This document shows, in pieces, positions 33,974 to 43,413 of a stretch of DNA of 47,748 bases. Below the pieces are notes generated by a model. That model was not told where the DNA came from. It made no database searches and saw nothing but the letters and a program-made list of their open reading frames with translations. The stretch spans positions 1-47,748 of the forward strand of contig JAHLWS010000013.1 in NCBI GenBank assembly GCA_019057795.1. Reading direction: 5' to 3'. Within the stretch, counting starts at the first letter, position 1, and each line of letters opens with the position of its first letter. The position numbers and the translations under genes were made by a program. This DNA is from Promethearchaeota archaeon (GTDB lineage Archaea; Asgardarchaeota; Lokiarchaeia; Sigyniarchaeales; SOKP01).

Positions 33974-36084
33974 ACATATTTATTAAAGAAATCATCTTGC
34001 TTTCTTTTTTTTTGAACTTGTAAAGGTGTTTCTTCAACTACTAATGGTATTGATAATTTTTGAATTTTTTCATAAATTATTTTGTTTCCTTCCATGATAT
34101 TATATTTTAAGTGTAATTTTATTGAATATGAACCAGGATCTATATATGAGACTTTAGTATTAATATTAAAATCTTCAAAGGAAGATAAATAAATATCTTT
34201 TAAAATGTCAAATTCTTGATTTTTAAATAAAATCTTAATTTCTGAAATAGAAATTGGCCACTTATTAGGGTTTTTAATTACTATATTAAGATATTCTAAT
34301 TTATTAATATAGATTTTTTTTGGAGTATGATCTTTTATTCTTAAATTGTATATTTTGAATTCCCTTTTTTTTTCAAAACTATAAATCAAATAATAATAAC
34401 AATCGTGAGATTCTTTATTATAGATAAGTATATTTAATGTTGAAAATGATTCAAGTAATTTATTAAAGAGAGGCTCTAATAAATTATATTTGAATAACTC
34501 AAAAGAGAGCTTTCTGTTAAAAGAAAGAATGAAATTTTGATTTGAGAAATTATTAAATTCTAGAAATTTAAATAAATAATTATCTTTATTTATTTTGATT
34601 TGTATAAAATCAGGTATATTTAATCCAAGAGATTCAGAAAATATACCTATTTTTTCTTCTACAAATGGATACTTATATTTCAAATAGTTTCTTATCAGAT
34701 TAAAATATCTATAACTAAAATCATTAAATTCTAATATACAAATAGTTATATTTTTAGTTTTTATGTTTTCAAATTTATGGAAAAAAAGATCTTTATTAAA
34801 ATATTTATTCTGTTTAATTTTTTCAAAAAATTCGTTGATTTTTCCTTCTATGGAATTATAAAATCCTAGTATATCTGAATTAGATTCGATGATCTTACTG
34901 AGATTTATTGAAATTAATTTTGAGTAGTTTTCTTCAAAATCGTTTATATTACAAAAAAGTTTAAGAATATCATTTTCAGAAAAGTTATTATTACTACTGA
35001 TTTCCTTATAAAGTTCATTTGAAATTAGTAAAAAAGTATAGAGATATTCATATTGGAGATGATAATTACTAATTACAATTTTTTTAGATATCTCATCAAT
35101 TCGATTACCATTTAACTCCATTAAATTTCTAATAAAATGTCCATATCTCTCTATAGAAAATTTATTTTGAAAAGTTTCGTCTAATTCGATATTTTTACTA
35201 TTTTTAAGTATGTCAAAAATCCTTTCTACTAAATTCATTATTTTGAGATTTTTTGTATTGGATATAAATAGGTTGAAATTTTCAGCTATTTTTAATAATT
35301 CATTAGACTTCCCTTGAAAAAATATTAATTGATTAAATTCTTCACATTCAATTTTTTCTTCGAATAATTCAAATATTTTATTTCTGTCTTCATAAATCTC
35401 CATCAAATTAATGAAAAACATAAGAACAATGAAAAATTCATCAATTAGTTCATTATTAATAACTTCAATAAAAATTTCATCAAAATTTTTCAAATTATTA
35501 TCATAAAGATTTTTTTTAATATATTCTTTTAAAAAACTTTTCAACTGGTCGTTAATAGAAGGTCGTAAATCTACCAATAGAAAAAAATTTTTTGAAATAT
35601 TTTTAAAATTTTTTGAAACCTCATAATTTGAGTAGAATAATTCTTCATAATTTAATTTTAAAAAAAATTCATAATAATTATTAATTTTTGCACCCTTGAT
35701 AGTTAAGTTCAATATAAAAGAAGAGAAAAATGAATAATCAGAAAAAAAAGTAACAATTTTCTCTGGAACTTTTACACTTAATCTCAAAATATTTAAAAAT
35801 TTTGTTATATTGAAGTCTATAATAAAATGCTTTCCCATCTGAAGTTGAAGTTTTTCATAAAGCCTTTTGCCAATGATCCCTATTAAAGTAATTTTTTTTT
35901 CTGGAACTTTTTCAAATTCAAGAAAATCCTTGAAATTTTTTATAATCATAAATCTTTTACTTACATCAAATATATAATCATTCCATAACCAATTTATAAT
36001 TACTTTACTACTTTTTCTTCGAGTTTCTTGAAAAGAATCCTCAACATATTTAATTAAATAGCTTTCAAATTCGATATTATTCAT
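33970..36084 (-). CDS. BREX-operon hypothetical protein, 704 aa
   Basis: I do not recognise this protein. The bulk (residues 1-580) is helical, rich in Phe, Asn, Ile and Lys, with no nuclease, methyltransferase or P-loop motif. The last 110 residues (from LEYLNIVIKNPNKWPISI to about residue 690) read as an Ig-like beta-sandwich of the kind that ends with IPLVVEE; the neighbouring PglZ has a similar C-terminal beta-rich tail (FKNPNVNQVLKNFKITV). The gene overlaps pglZ by 8 nt and brxL by 4 nt, so it is an integral operon member. It takes the place where other BREX operons carry PglX, BrxP or helicase genes, but resembles none of them. Confidence 0.65.
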   Translation of the reverse strand: MNNIEFESYLIKYVEDSFQETRRKSSKVIINWLWNDYIFDVSKRFMIIKNFKDFLEFEKVPEKKITLIGIIGKRLYEKLQLQMGKHFIIDFNITKFLNILRLSVKVPEKIVTFFSDYSFFSSFILNLTIKGAKINNYYEFFLKLNYEELFYSNYEVSKNFKNISKNFFLLVDLRPSINDQLKSFLKEYIKKNLYDNNLKNFDEIFIEVINNELIDEFFIVLMFFINLMEIYEDRNKIFELFEEKIECEEFNQLIFFQGKSNELLKIAENFNLFISNTKNLKIMNLVERIFDILKNSKNIELDETFQNKFSIERYGHFIRNLMELNGNRIDEISKKIVISNYHLQYEYLYTFLLISNELYKEISSNNNFSENDILKLFCNINDFEENYSKLISINLSKIIESNSDILGFYNSIEGKINEFFEKIKQNKYFNKDLFFHKFENIKTKNITICILEFNDFSYRYFNLIRNYLKYKYPFVEEKIGIFSESLGLNIPDFIQIKINKDNYLFKFLEFNNFSNQNFILSFNRKLSFELFKYNLLEPLFNKLLESFSTLNILIYNKESHDCYYYLIYSFEKKREFKIYNLRIKDHTPKKIYINKLEYLNIVIKNPNKWPISISEIKILFKNQEFDILKDIYLSSFEDFNINTKVSYIDPGSYSIKLHLKYNIMEGNKIIYEKIQKLSIPLVVEETPLQVQKKRKQDDFFNKYV

Positions 36085-38629
36085 TTTTTTTCACATTAAA
36101 ATTAATTATTTCAGGATTAAGCGACTCGGGATATTTTTTTCCTTGTATATCTTCATAAGAGTAAATCAGTTTTAATGATAATTTATCTTCGAAATTTAAA
36201 GGAAAAATTAAAAATTTAAATTCAAATTCCATTGAATAATCAATGAATTCTTTTCTATCCTCATAGAGAATAAAATCATCATGTATCACTGTAATTTTAA
36301 AATTCTTTAGCACTTGGTTAACATTTGGATTTTTAAATCTTATTATAACTTGATTTGAACTATTTGCATTAAGTGTTTTTGGATCATAATACTTGTATTT
36401 AATTTTCGTAAGATTCGAAGGTGGTACTTTAAATTGAAACTTTATATAAGGGATTAAATTCTCAAAGGGAGATAAACCACCATGAGAGAGAAATGAGTTT
36501 TTTTTATTATTATTCAATAAACGAAAATAGTGTCTATTTTTTATATAAATATAATTTTCTTTTTGATAGCAATTTTTCAAATCTTCATTTTGAGCATCAA
36601 ATTCATCTAAATTTAAATACCTATATTTAAATTGGAAATTTTCGATAGAATTTTTAGGTTCTACTGTAATTGGTTTATTTACTTCAATAAATCCATGATC
36701 TGATGTTATTATAATTATTGGAGTCTTTTTCTTTGTATTTTCAATTTTCGTTGATAATCTATGTAATTGATACATAAAATACCGAAATTTCTCTTTAAAT
36801 TTATCTAAATATTCAGTTGATTTTATCGTGATTTTTTTTTTAACAGCATGAATATCCCTATCAAATTCTCTATAATAAAGAAACAAAATATTATTTTTTT
36901 GAAGTTCAAAATTCTCGAGAAATTTATCAATATTAAAATCTTCACAATCGTTAATTGTAAAATAGTTATCTAATGGAATGCCTAATTTTTCTTTGAAACT
37001 CTTTGTATTTGTTGGAACTTCTATTAAATAAATACTTGAATCTTTTAATGAGATAAAATTCGTTCCTTTTAAAGTTTCTTCAAAATATAAAAATAGATCA
37101 TACCTTAGACAATCAAATATTATATATATGATAGGATGATCTTTTTTAAAGTCAGACTTCAATCTTAAAAATAAATTAGATTTATCTGAAAAGTCATCAT
37201 AATTTTTTGAAAATTCCATTAAAGTATTAGATAGAAACAACTTAAAGGCATTATCAAAAGTTTTTAATATTTTTTCAAATTCTTCAGTTTCATGTAAAGA
37301 TAAAGAGTGAAAAATGTTAAATTCGTTATCAAATTTTAATATTTTATGAATTCGTTTATATTTATTATAAAGGAAAAAAAAGAGTTCATACTTCTCTTCT
37401 AATTGACTTAACCCATCTAATTTTTGAAATGCTATTATCAATTTAAATAATTCTAGTATTTCTAAATAAGTTTTATCCTTTAATAAATCAAAAAAGTGAA
37501 AAGAACTTACTTGATTTAAGTTCCATTCTGTATTTGAACTTTTTAAATAATTTTCTCCATTATCTACGAGTTTTTTTAATTCTGTTAAAAAATCCAACTT
37601 AAATTTATCCAATTTTGGACTCATCAATTTGTCTTTAAAAAAAAGTGAACTATTTAGCGATCTTAAAATCTTTATTTTAATTTCTTTTAGCAGAGGTAGG
37701 TTATTACAAATATTTCTTACATCAAAAAAAATCAAGCTATTTAATTTTATTAATATTAACAATTCAGAATAATCCAAATCAATCAAAAACTTATTATCAA
37801 ACTCTCCTGAGTCTAAGATATTAGAAATTTCAGTATTAATATGTGAAATTATTGATTTGTAATTTTTTTCCGTGATATTTTCAATATGATTATAGAGAAA
37901 GAGGTAAAAAGTGAAAGCTAAGAAAAACTTAAATTTTCTTTTATTAATAATATATTCATACAACTTTATTGAATTTGCCGATAACTTATTAGCAATCGGT
38001 AATGTTAGTAAAAAGTTATAAAAATTCTCATCTTTATTATGAGCAAAGTATAATAGAAAAAATGAAGTAAAAAAAGGATGTTCTCTTGAAAAAAAACTTG
38101 CTTTAACAAAATCTTTAATTATTTTTAATTGAAAATTTTGAAAAAATAATTCTGATAATGAAAAAATTAATTGATCAATATTAAAATAGAGGTTTTGTTC
38201 CGAATAAAAAATATCATCAACAATTTTTTCAAAGATATCTTTATTTTGTATGTTGATTAAGAATCTAGAAATCTTATCATCAATTTTTAAAGCCTTAGTT
38301 AAAATATTTATGCAATCAGAATATTTAATATCAATTATATGACAATTCGGGCGCAATAAACTTAATACTCTTTCAATATTCTCCTTATCATTTGTTATAA
38401 GAATTTGATTAGAGTTAGATAACTTATCCTTAATATTTTGAATTTTAATGAAAGATATTTTATAATTGTCAATTTTTGAATTATCTAACTTTTTTAAGAA
38501 ATTAATTAGATTTTCATTATCAGTCTCAAAATTGATTAAAATAGTATCAAATTTCTTTTTGTGTTGATTATGCTCATTTATAATCAAACCTTCCAATTCG
38601 GAGATCAATAAACTAAAGCTCATACTCAA
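36077..38629 (-). CDS. pglZ: BREX alkaline-phosphatase-fold protein PglZ, 850 aa
   Basis: The alkaline-phosphatase superfamily residues are all visible: IIFD506CLRYD, a Thr-rich segment EVPTNTKSF (537-545) for the nucleophile position, D590RDIH594, ITSD644H645GF and LSH716GGLSPFENLIP. These match PglZ, the one component found in every BREX type. The first 490 residues are a helical N-terminal region; residues about 735-850 are beta-rich and resemble the tail of the 704-aa neighbour. It overlaps genes on both sides (17 nt with the coiled-coil gene, 8 nt with the 704-aa gene). PglZ is needed for BREX modification and defence; its enzymatic substrate is not settled. Confidence 0.9.
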   Translation of the reverse strand: MSMSFSLLISELEGLIINEHNQHKKKFDTILINFETDNENLINFLKKLDNSKIDNYKISFIKIQNIKDKLSNSNQILITNDKENIERVLSLLRPNCHIIDIKYSDCINILTKALKIDDKISRFLINIQNKDIFEKIVDDIFYSEQNLYFNIDQLIFSLSELFFQNFQLKIIKDFVKASFFSREHPFFTSFFLLYFAHNKDENFYNFLLTLPIANKLSANSIKLYEYIINKRKFKFFLAFTFYLFLYNHIENITEKNYKSIISHINTEISNILDSGEFDNKFLIDLDYSELLILIKLNSLIFFDVRNICNNLPLLKEIKIKILRSLNSSLFFKDKLMSPKLDKFKLDFLTELKKLVDNGENYLKSSNTEWNLNQVSSFHFFDLLKDKTYLEILELFKLIIAFQKLDGLSQLEEKYELFFFLYNKYKRIHKILKFDNEFNIFHSLSLHETEEFEKILKTFDNAFKLFLSNTLMEFSKNYDDFSDKSNLFLRLKSDFKKDHPIIYIIFDCLRYDLFLYFEETLKGTNFISLKDSSIYLIEVPTNTKSFKEKLGIPLDNYFTINDCEDFNIDKFLENFELQKNNILFLYYREFDRDIHAVKKKITIKSTEYLDKFKEKFRYFMYQLHRLSTKIENTKKKTPIIIITSDHGFIEVNKPITVEPKNSIENFQFKYRYLNLDEFDAQNEDLKNCYQKENYIYIKNRHYFRLLNNNKKNSFLSHGGLSPFENLIPYIKFQFKVPPSNLTKIKYKYYDPKTLNANSSNQVIIRFKNPNVNQVLKNFKITVIHDDFILYEDRKEFIDYSMEFEFKFLIFPLNFEDKLSLKLIYSYEDIQGKKYPESLNPEIINFNVKKNE

Positions 38630-39371
38630 AAATTATATCAGTTTCTTTATTTTTCTTCTTTATTTCTTCTTCTTTCTTTTTCAACTCTGCTTTAATTTTT
38701 TTTATAAAATCTTCAGATTTTTTGTACTTTGCCTTAAGATTGTTTAATATCTCGTTTAAATTTATTGTTTCCATAGATTTATCTTCAATTATTAATGCTA
38801 TTTTTTGTAAAATATCATCTATTTTTTCCAAATTAGCATCTAAATATTTAAGAAACTCTGAAATTTTATTCTCTTGCTCTAAGAAATTAAATTCATCTTT
38901 TGATTCATTTATTAAGGTTGCAAATACAGGATCAAGAAGTGTTTCTATAGAAACATTAAAATCTGAAAAGCTTTGAGGTATATTAGAAAACATTGAATAT
39001 TTACACTGACATATAAGCCTTTTCTTTGTGAATAAAGATTTTTCACTCGTTTTATTACATATTTTTATCTTTTTTAATTGATTCTCCAATTTTATTTCTT
39101 TATTAATTTTTTTTTTAAGTGTGGGATTTTTTTTAAGTCGTTCAATCAAGATGTAATGATCTGAATTTTTAAATTGAGTTATACGGTTATTTAAATCTAT
39201 ATAATACTCATTATGACTTAGTTTATATAATGTTTTATAATCTATTTCGCTATTGTTATAATCATCTAAGATTTGCTCAAACGAACTTGAATTATATATG
39301 TAATCTTTCTCATAATTCTTTATTGTTTTTAAAATGGATTCTAATTTGCCTCTAACATCATCAACCATCAT
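38613..39371 (-). CDS. Coiled-coil BREX-operon protein, 252 aa
   Basis: Not recognised as a known Brx protein. Residues about 60-110 and 160-245 are strongly helical; the latter ends in a Lys/Glu coiled coil (KAELKKKEEEIKKK). A lone Cys pair, RLICQCKY, lies near residue 120. In position and size it could be a structural adaptor between PglZ and BrxC, a place filled by BrxB-type proteins in some systems, though I see no BrxB signature. It starts at the ATG at 39371, just after the BrxC stop, and runs into pglZ with a 17-nt overlap. Confidence 0.65.
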   Translation of the reverse strand: MMVDDVRGKLESILKTIKNYEKDYIYNSSSFEQILDDYNNSEIDYKTLYKLSHNEYYIDLNNRITQFKNSDHYILIERLKKNPTLKKKINKEIKLENQLKKIKICNKTSEKSLFTKKRLICQCKYSMFSNIPQSFSDFNVSIETLLDPVFATLINESKDEFNFLEQENKISEFLKYLDANLEKIDDILQKIALIIEDKSMETINLNEILNNLKAKYKKSEDFIKKIKAELKKKEEEIKKKNKETDIIFEYEL

Positions 39372-39372
39372 T

Positions 39373-42300
39373 TTATTTACCTAAAATCTTTTTTATCATT
39401 TTTGATATTGTTATAACTTTTCTAAATTTCTCTTTATTAACAAAAAATTCTAACCATGTTGGAATATTACTATATTCATGAACATCAAACTTTTTTAATT
39501 TTTCTACAACTTCGTCTATATTTTCACATTCAATCAATTCTTCTGTAAAATTAATAATTCCTTCAATTTTTTCTTGAAATTCAAAATTAGCAATAATTTC
39601 ATCATCAAAATCGATACCTTCAATAAAATTTTCAATATTACCTTGAATTAATGAAACTTTTGATAATCTTAACCCTTGAACTTGTTGAAAAACTGTTCTT
39701 TCTATATTTACATTATGCATATCTTTATAATTTTCTAATTTTAACTTGTTCAGTTCAGGAAATAAATGACTATCCCTTAAAAACTGTAGGAATTGTATTA
39801 AATGATTCCAATCATTTATGCTTATCAAATCTCCCTTTTTGATATAGAATGATGGTTTTGAAAGATTATTTAATTGATTTATAGTTTTGCAGAAATTATC
39901 TCTCTCATTTTGAGTTTGTGGATAAGGTTCTAATGTACCTCTACTACTTTTCATTATTTTAATATAGCCTTCAGCGAATAATGCTACTATGGAGAGTAAT
40001 GTGTATTCAAAATTCATGTTATACATCGAATGTCTTAAATCTATTAAAATGTCTTTAATGGCTATTGGATCATCATTTAATATACTAAGTATTAAATCTT
40101 CAATTGGTTTAATATAGACTTTTTTAAAATCCAAGCTTACTTTGAATTTTCCTGCTGAAATTTTTTTTAAAAACCCGAGATCTGAATAAAAATTTAAAGT
40201 CTCCTTCTGCGTTTTAACATTTGTCTTATACTCATCAAGTGTTTTTAAACAAAGAAGTAGATGATTTATTTTTGGGGGTGTAAAAAATTGATCTATTGGC
40301 TCTAATCCTGCTGAAAAATTTTCTCTTTTAAATCTTTCTCTAGCACTTTCATAATTATCATATTCAGCACCATCATAATAATAACGATATAAAGATTTAA
40401 ATTTAAGAAAGAATTGTTCATCGATTTCAGGGACTTTTCTCAATCTATCTGCTAGTTCAGCCGAAATTATAGTTGAATTTTTAATACATATATTATGAAA
40501 TTCACGTAAAGGTTCCCAGAATAGATTTATATCAATTAAATTCAAATTAATTTCATTTTGATATTTTTCTTGAAAGAAATTGAATACATCTTCAAATAAA
40601 TTAGTTGAAGTTTGCATAAGATCTCCAGATTCCTCTAAAATAGTTTTAAGAACGTTAAGTATTAAATTTGACTGTAAGATTTTGTTTAAATTATAATTGA
40701 AATATTCAATATCTTTCAATTCTTTATCAGTATAAGCGAAAATAATTTTTTTATTTTCCTTAAATTTATTTTCAATAAAATTGGTGATATCTCTTAATTT
40801 AGGTTTATAATAATATGCAAACCCATCAGGTATTGCAGTTTCAATAAATTTATTAATATTGATGAAACTATCTAAATGATTAGTTAAATTTAGCTCGTTT
40901 TCCTCAAGATCATCATTTATATTATTTTCAATTTCATCGAAATCATCCATATTTAAAAAAGAATTTTTTATAAAAACATAATCAAACTTTGGAACAAGAT
41001 CTCCATAATCATCAGTAAAATCTTTACTAGAATCACCAATGTTAAGTTTATATTGTAAGTAATTCAAAATATTTTCATAATCAATTAGGTTTTCAAGTTT
41101 ATTAATATAAGTATCAATATTTATTACGGCTTCAAAGGACAATAAATATTTTCTGGTTGCGCTTTCATAAGTTAATTCAATAATTCCATTAGTTATCAAT
41201 TTATTATGAAAATCTTTTATCTCTTTTGAGATATCTTTTAGAAAAATTAAGTTAAACGCGTCAACTGTCATTCCCTCTCGAAAAACGAATAATAATTTAA
41301 TAATTTTCAATTCTATTGAATCTTCATCCAATTTTAAATTGTTTCGGATCTTTCGGTAGAATAAAGATAAAAATTGATTTTCTTCAAAAATATCATTCAG
41401 AAATTCATTTATAACTTCGTTAGGGTCAATTAATTCATCATAATTATTATTTAGGTTTTTTTCTAATAATTTAACAATAATATTCATCCCACCCCTCATT
41501 TCAGTAGAATATTTTCCTATCTCCCCCCATATTGCAGGAATAAATATTGTTGGATGAAATGGATAAAACAATTGAAAATATTTATAAATACCTTCTTTGG
41601 TATTCCTATAAACAATTTTATCATCAAAAAAAATATATTTTTTTAGAAGTGATTCAGATGGTTTTAATGTATTTTGTATATGGGTGGAAAAAAATAATGC
41701 AATCTTTTCAATTTCAATATGATCTAACGAAGTTTGATCCAAGCATCTTCTCGGCACTATATCTTTGAATTCGCTGGATTCGACAACCCACACTTTTTTC
41801 AATCTTTCTTTTAATGTGATAAATTCATTACTTCTTAAATTTTTTTGATAACTTACAATTAATGAAATATTTAAATCGAGTTCATTTCGAAAATCTTCAA
41901 CTAAACCATGTAATTGGTTTATTAAATCCACTTCAGGTTTACTTCCCCACCATTGACTCAATTCATCAAGAATTATTAAAACATGTTTTACATTGTACTT
42001 TTTTGTAAGTGCAGAATTTTTAATTACTTCAGATAATTTTTTATTCTCCATATCAAGAGTAAATTTAGTACTCATTTTATCCTCATAAGTTCTAATTAAA
42101 TTCTGTTGGATTTCAATTAATTCTTCAAACTCAAGGTTATTTAAATTACTGATATCATCAGAAATACGATTTCTTGTTATTCTATCAAGATCATTTAAAA
42201 TTAGTTTCCTTATATCTGGATCTAATTCATTTTTGAACCAGTCAATAGTGTTATAGATTGAAAACAATCTGATTTCGTTATCATCATACTTATTAATAGC

Positions 42301-42801
42301 AATGTCTTGTAAACTATATCTTATAATCTCAATTAATCTGGTATCATTAGTAAAATCGGTTAATTTGATTGGGCAAATTAATAAATCATTATTAAATCTT
42401 TTTCTCAACTCTGTTGAATAATGTATGATTTGCGTATTTTTTTTATAATCTAGATTTAGATTAAATAAATCCTGAATTTTTTCATCATTAAGTAAGAGTA
42501 AAGATAAAAATGTTAAGAAATGTGTTTTACCTGTTCCATATTCACCTCTGAGAAAAAAACAAATTTTTTTTTTGACTTTTTTTTCTCCTTGGGCTTTAAT
42601 CCTTTCTAAAAATGATTGTAAAAACTCTATCATGTGATAAGAAATATCTCGTGTTATAATATACTCTTGAATGATTTCAGTAATTAGTTCTTTAAAACTA
42701 AATGCATCAAATTGCTTGTATTGAATATCTCTTATCCAATTAATATCTATTACATCTGTTGGTTTTTTTACTCTTTTTATAATATCTTCTATTTTTTTCA
42801 T
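39373..42801 (-). CDS. brxC: BrxC-like P-loop ATPase, 1142 aa
   Basis: Walker A is G86EYGTGKT93 within CFFLRGEYGTGKTHFLTFLS; Walker B is VLIILDE (274-280), followed by LSQWWGSKPE and NQLHGLVEDF, then a sensor-like LIVSYQKNL and ERLKKVWVVESSEF. A large helical C-terminal part completes the protein. Size and layout match the BrxC/PglY group of large BREX ATPases (DUF6079-like), which work with PglZ. FDAFSFKELITEII near residue 31-44 is in the typical N-terminal region. It is central to a seven-gene operon, with 6 nt to the upstream gene and 1 nt to the downstream one. A fragmentary paralogue is found at 28716-29705. Confidence 0.85.
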   Translation of the reverse strand: MKKIEDIIKRVKKPTDVIDINWIRDIQYKQFDAFSFKELITEIIQEYIITRDISYHMIEFLQSFLERIKAQGEKKVKKKICFFLRGEYGTGKTHFLTFLSLLLLNDEKIQDLFNLNLDYKKNTQIIHYSTELRKRFNNDLLICPIKLTDFTNDTRLIEIIRYSLQDIAINKYDDNEIRLFSIYNTIDWFKNELDPDIRKLILNDLDRITRNRISDDISNLNNLEFEELIEIQQNLIRTYEDKMSTKFTLDMENKKLSEVIKNSALTKKYNVKHVLIILDELSQWWGSKPEVDLINQLHGLVEDFRNELDLNISLIVSYQKNLRSNEFITLKERLKKVWVVESSEFKDIVPRRCLDQTSLDHIEIEKIALFFSTHIQNTLKPSESLLKKYIFFDDKIVYRNTKEGIYKYFQLFYPFHPTIFIPAIWGEIGKYSTEMRGGMNIIVKLLEKNLNNNYDELIDPNEVINEFLNDIFEENQFLSLFYRKIRNNLKLDEDSIELKIIKLLFVFREGMTVDAFNLIFLKDISKEIKDFHNKLITNGIIELTYESATRKYLLSFEAVINIDTYINKLENLIDYENILNYLQYKLNIGDSSKDFTDDYGDLVPKFDYVFIKNSFLNMDDFDEIENNINDDLEENELNLTNHLDSFININKFIETAIPDGFAYYYKPKLRDITNFIENKFKENKKIIFAYTDKELKDIEYFNYNLNKILQSNLILNVLKTILEESGDLMQTSTNLFEDVFNFFQEKYQNEINLNLIDINLFWEPLREFHNICIKNSTIISAELADRLRKVPEIDEQFFLKFKSLYRYYYDGAEYDNYESARERFKRENFSAGLEPIDQFFTPPKINHLLLCLKTLDEYKTNVKTQKETLNFYSDLGFLKKISAGKFKVSLDFKKVYIKPIEDLILSILNDDPIAIKDILIDLRHSMYNMNFEYTLLSIVALFAEGYIKIMKSSRGTLEPYPQTQNERDNFCKTINQLNNLSKPSFYIKKGDLISINDWNHLIQFLQFLRDSHLFPELNKLKLENYKDMHNVNIERTVFQQVQGLRLSKVSLIQGNIENFIEGIDFDDEIIANFEFQEKIEGIINFTEELIECENIDEVVEKLKKFDVHEYSNIPTWLEFFVNKEKFRKVITISKMIKKILGK

Positions 42802-42807
42802 TTTTTC

Positions 42808-43413
42808 TCACTCATTTTTGGACTTGATAAATTTAATATGTTGTTTAAGATCATTAAAATTGTCGAATCTAGATAAATTATCAATATGTAGTTCTCCATA
42901 ATTTAACTTTACAAAGTTTATAAATGAAGATTCAGAGGGTTTCTCTAACTCGAAAGTTTTTATACAACTAAAGTTAAAAGAAATAGTCTTATTTTTATCA
43001 AAAATTAGGAGTATTGTCCCTCCTAAGCTAAAAAATTTACTCTTTCTAAATAATAAATAATTAATATCATTAGATTGTTCAAAAGAAAATAATCTATCAA
43101 TATGATCAAATATAATAAGAAAATCTTTATATTTCTTTTCAGGAATATCTTTAATTAAGTTATGAAATTTTGTTTTTATTAATCTTCTATTTTCAAATTT
43201 ATCGTCTAAATCCAAATCTTCCAAAATGTCTTCACCGTTAAATAAAATAACATTTTGAATATTTTTTTCTAAACGATTAGCTATTATAGATTTTCCATAT
43301 CCGTTATCACTTACTAAACAAATTAACTTTCTACGCTTGTAACTTTTAAAAATTTCAAATATTTTTTCGAAAATTTTTATCTGTTCTGGAAAAAGATTTA
43401 TATGATTAAAAAT
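42808..43413 (-). CDS. Small P-loop ATPase (BrxF-like), unusual start, 201 aa
   Basis: The frame from 43413 contains LICLVSDNGYGKSIIANRL (Walker A SDNGYGKS, about residues 35-42), FNGEDILEDL and a Walker B strand FLIIFDHIDRLF. Small ATPases of this size sit beside BrxC in some BREX types (BrxF). An ORF caller would begin at the TTG at 43224, but that omits the Walker A motif. Upstream of it the frame is open to a TAG at 43435-43437 yet has no ATG, GTG or TTG. An ATT at 43411-43413, ten nt after GGAGG, is the best candidate start; the alternative is a +1 frameshift from the upstream gene, whose stop overlaps here. Confidence 0.7.
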   Translation of the reverse strand: MFNHINLFPEQIKIFEKIFEIFKSYKRRKLICLVSDNGYGKSIIANRLEKNIQNVILFNGEDILEDLDLDDKFENRRLIKTKFHNLIKDIPEKKYKDFLIIFDHIDRLFSFEQSNDINYLLFRKSKFFSLGGTILLIFDKNKTISFNFSCIKTFELEKPSESSFINFVKLNYGELHIDNLSRFDNFNDLKQHIKFIKSKNE

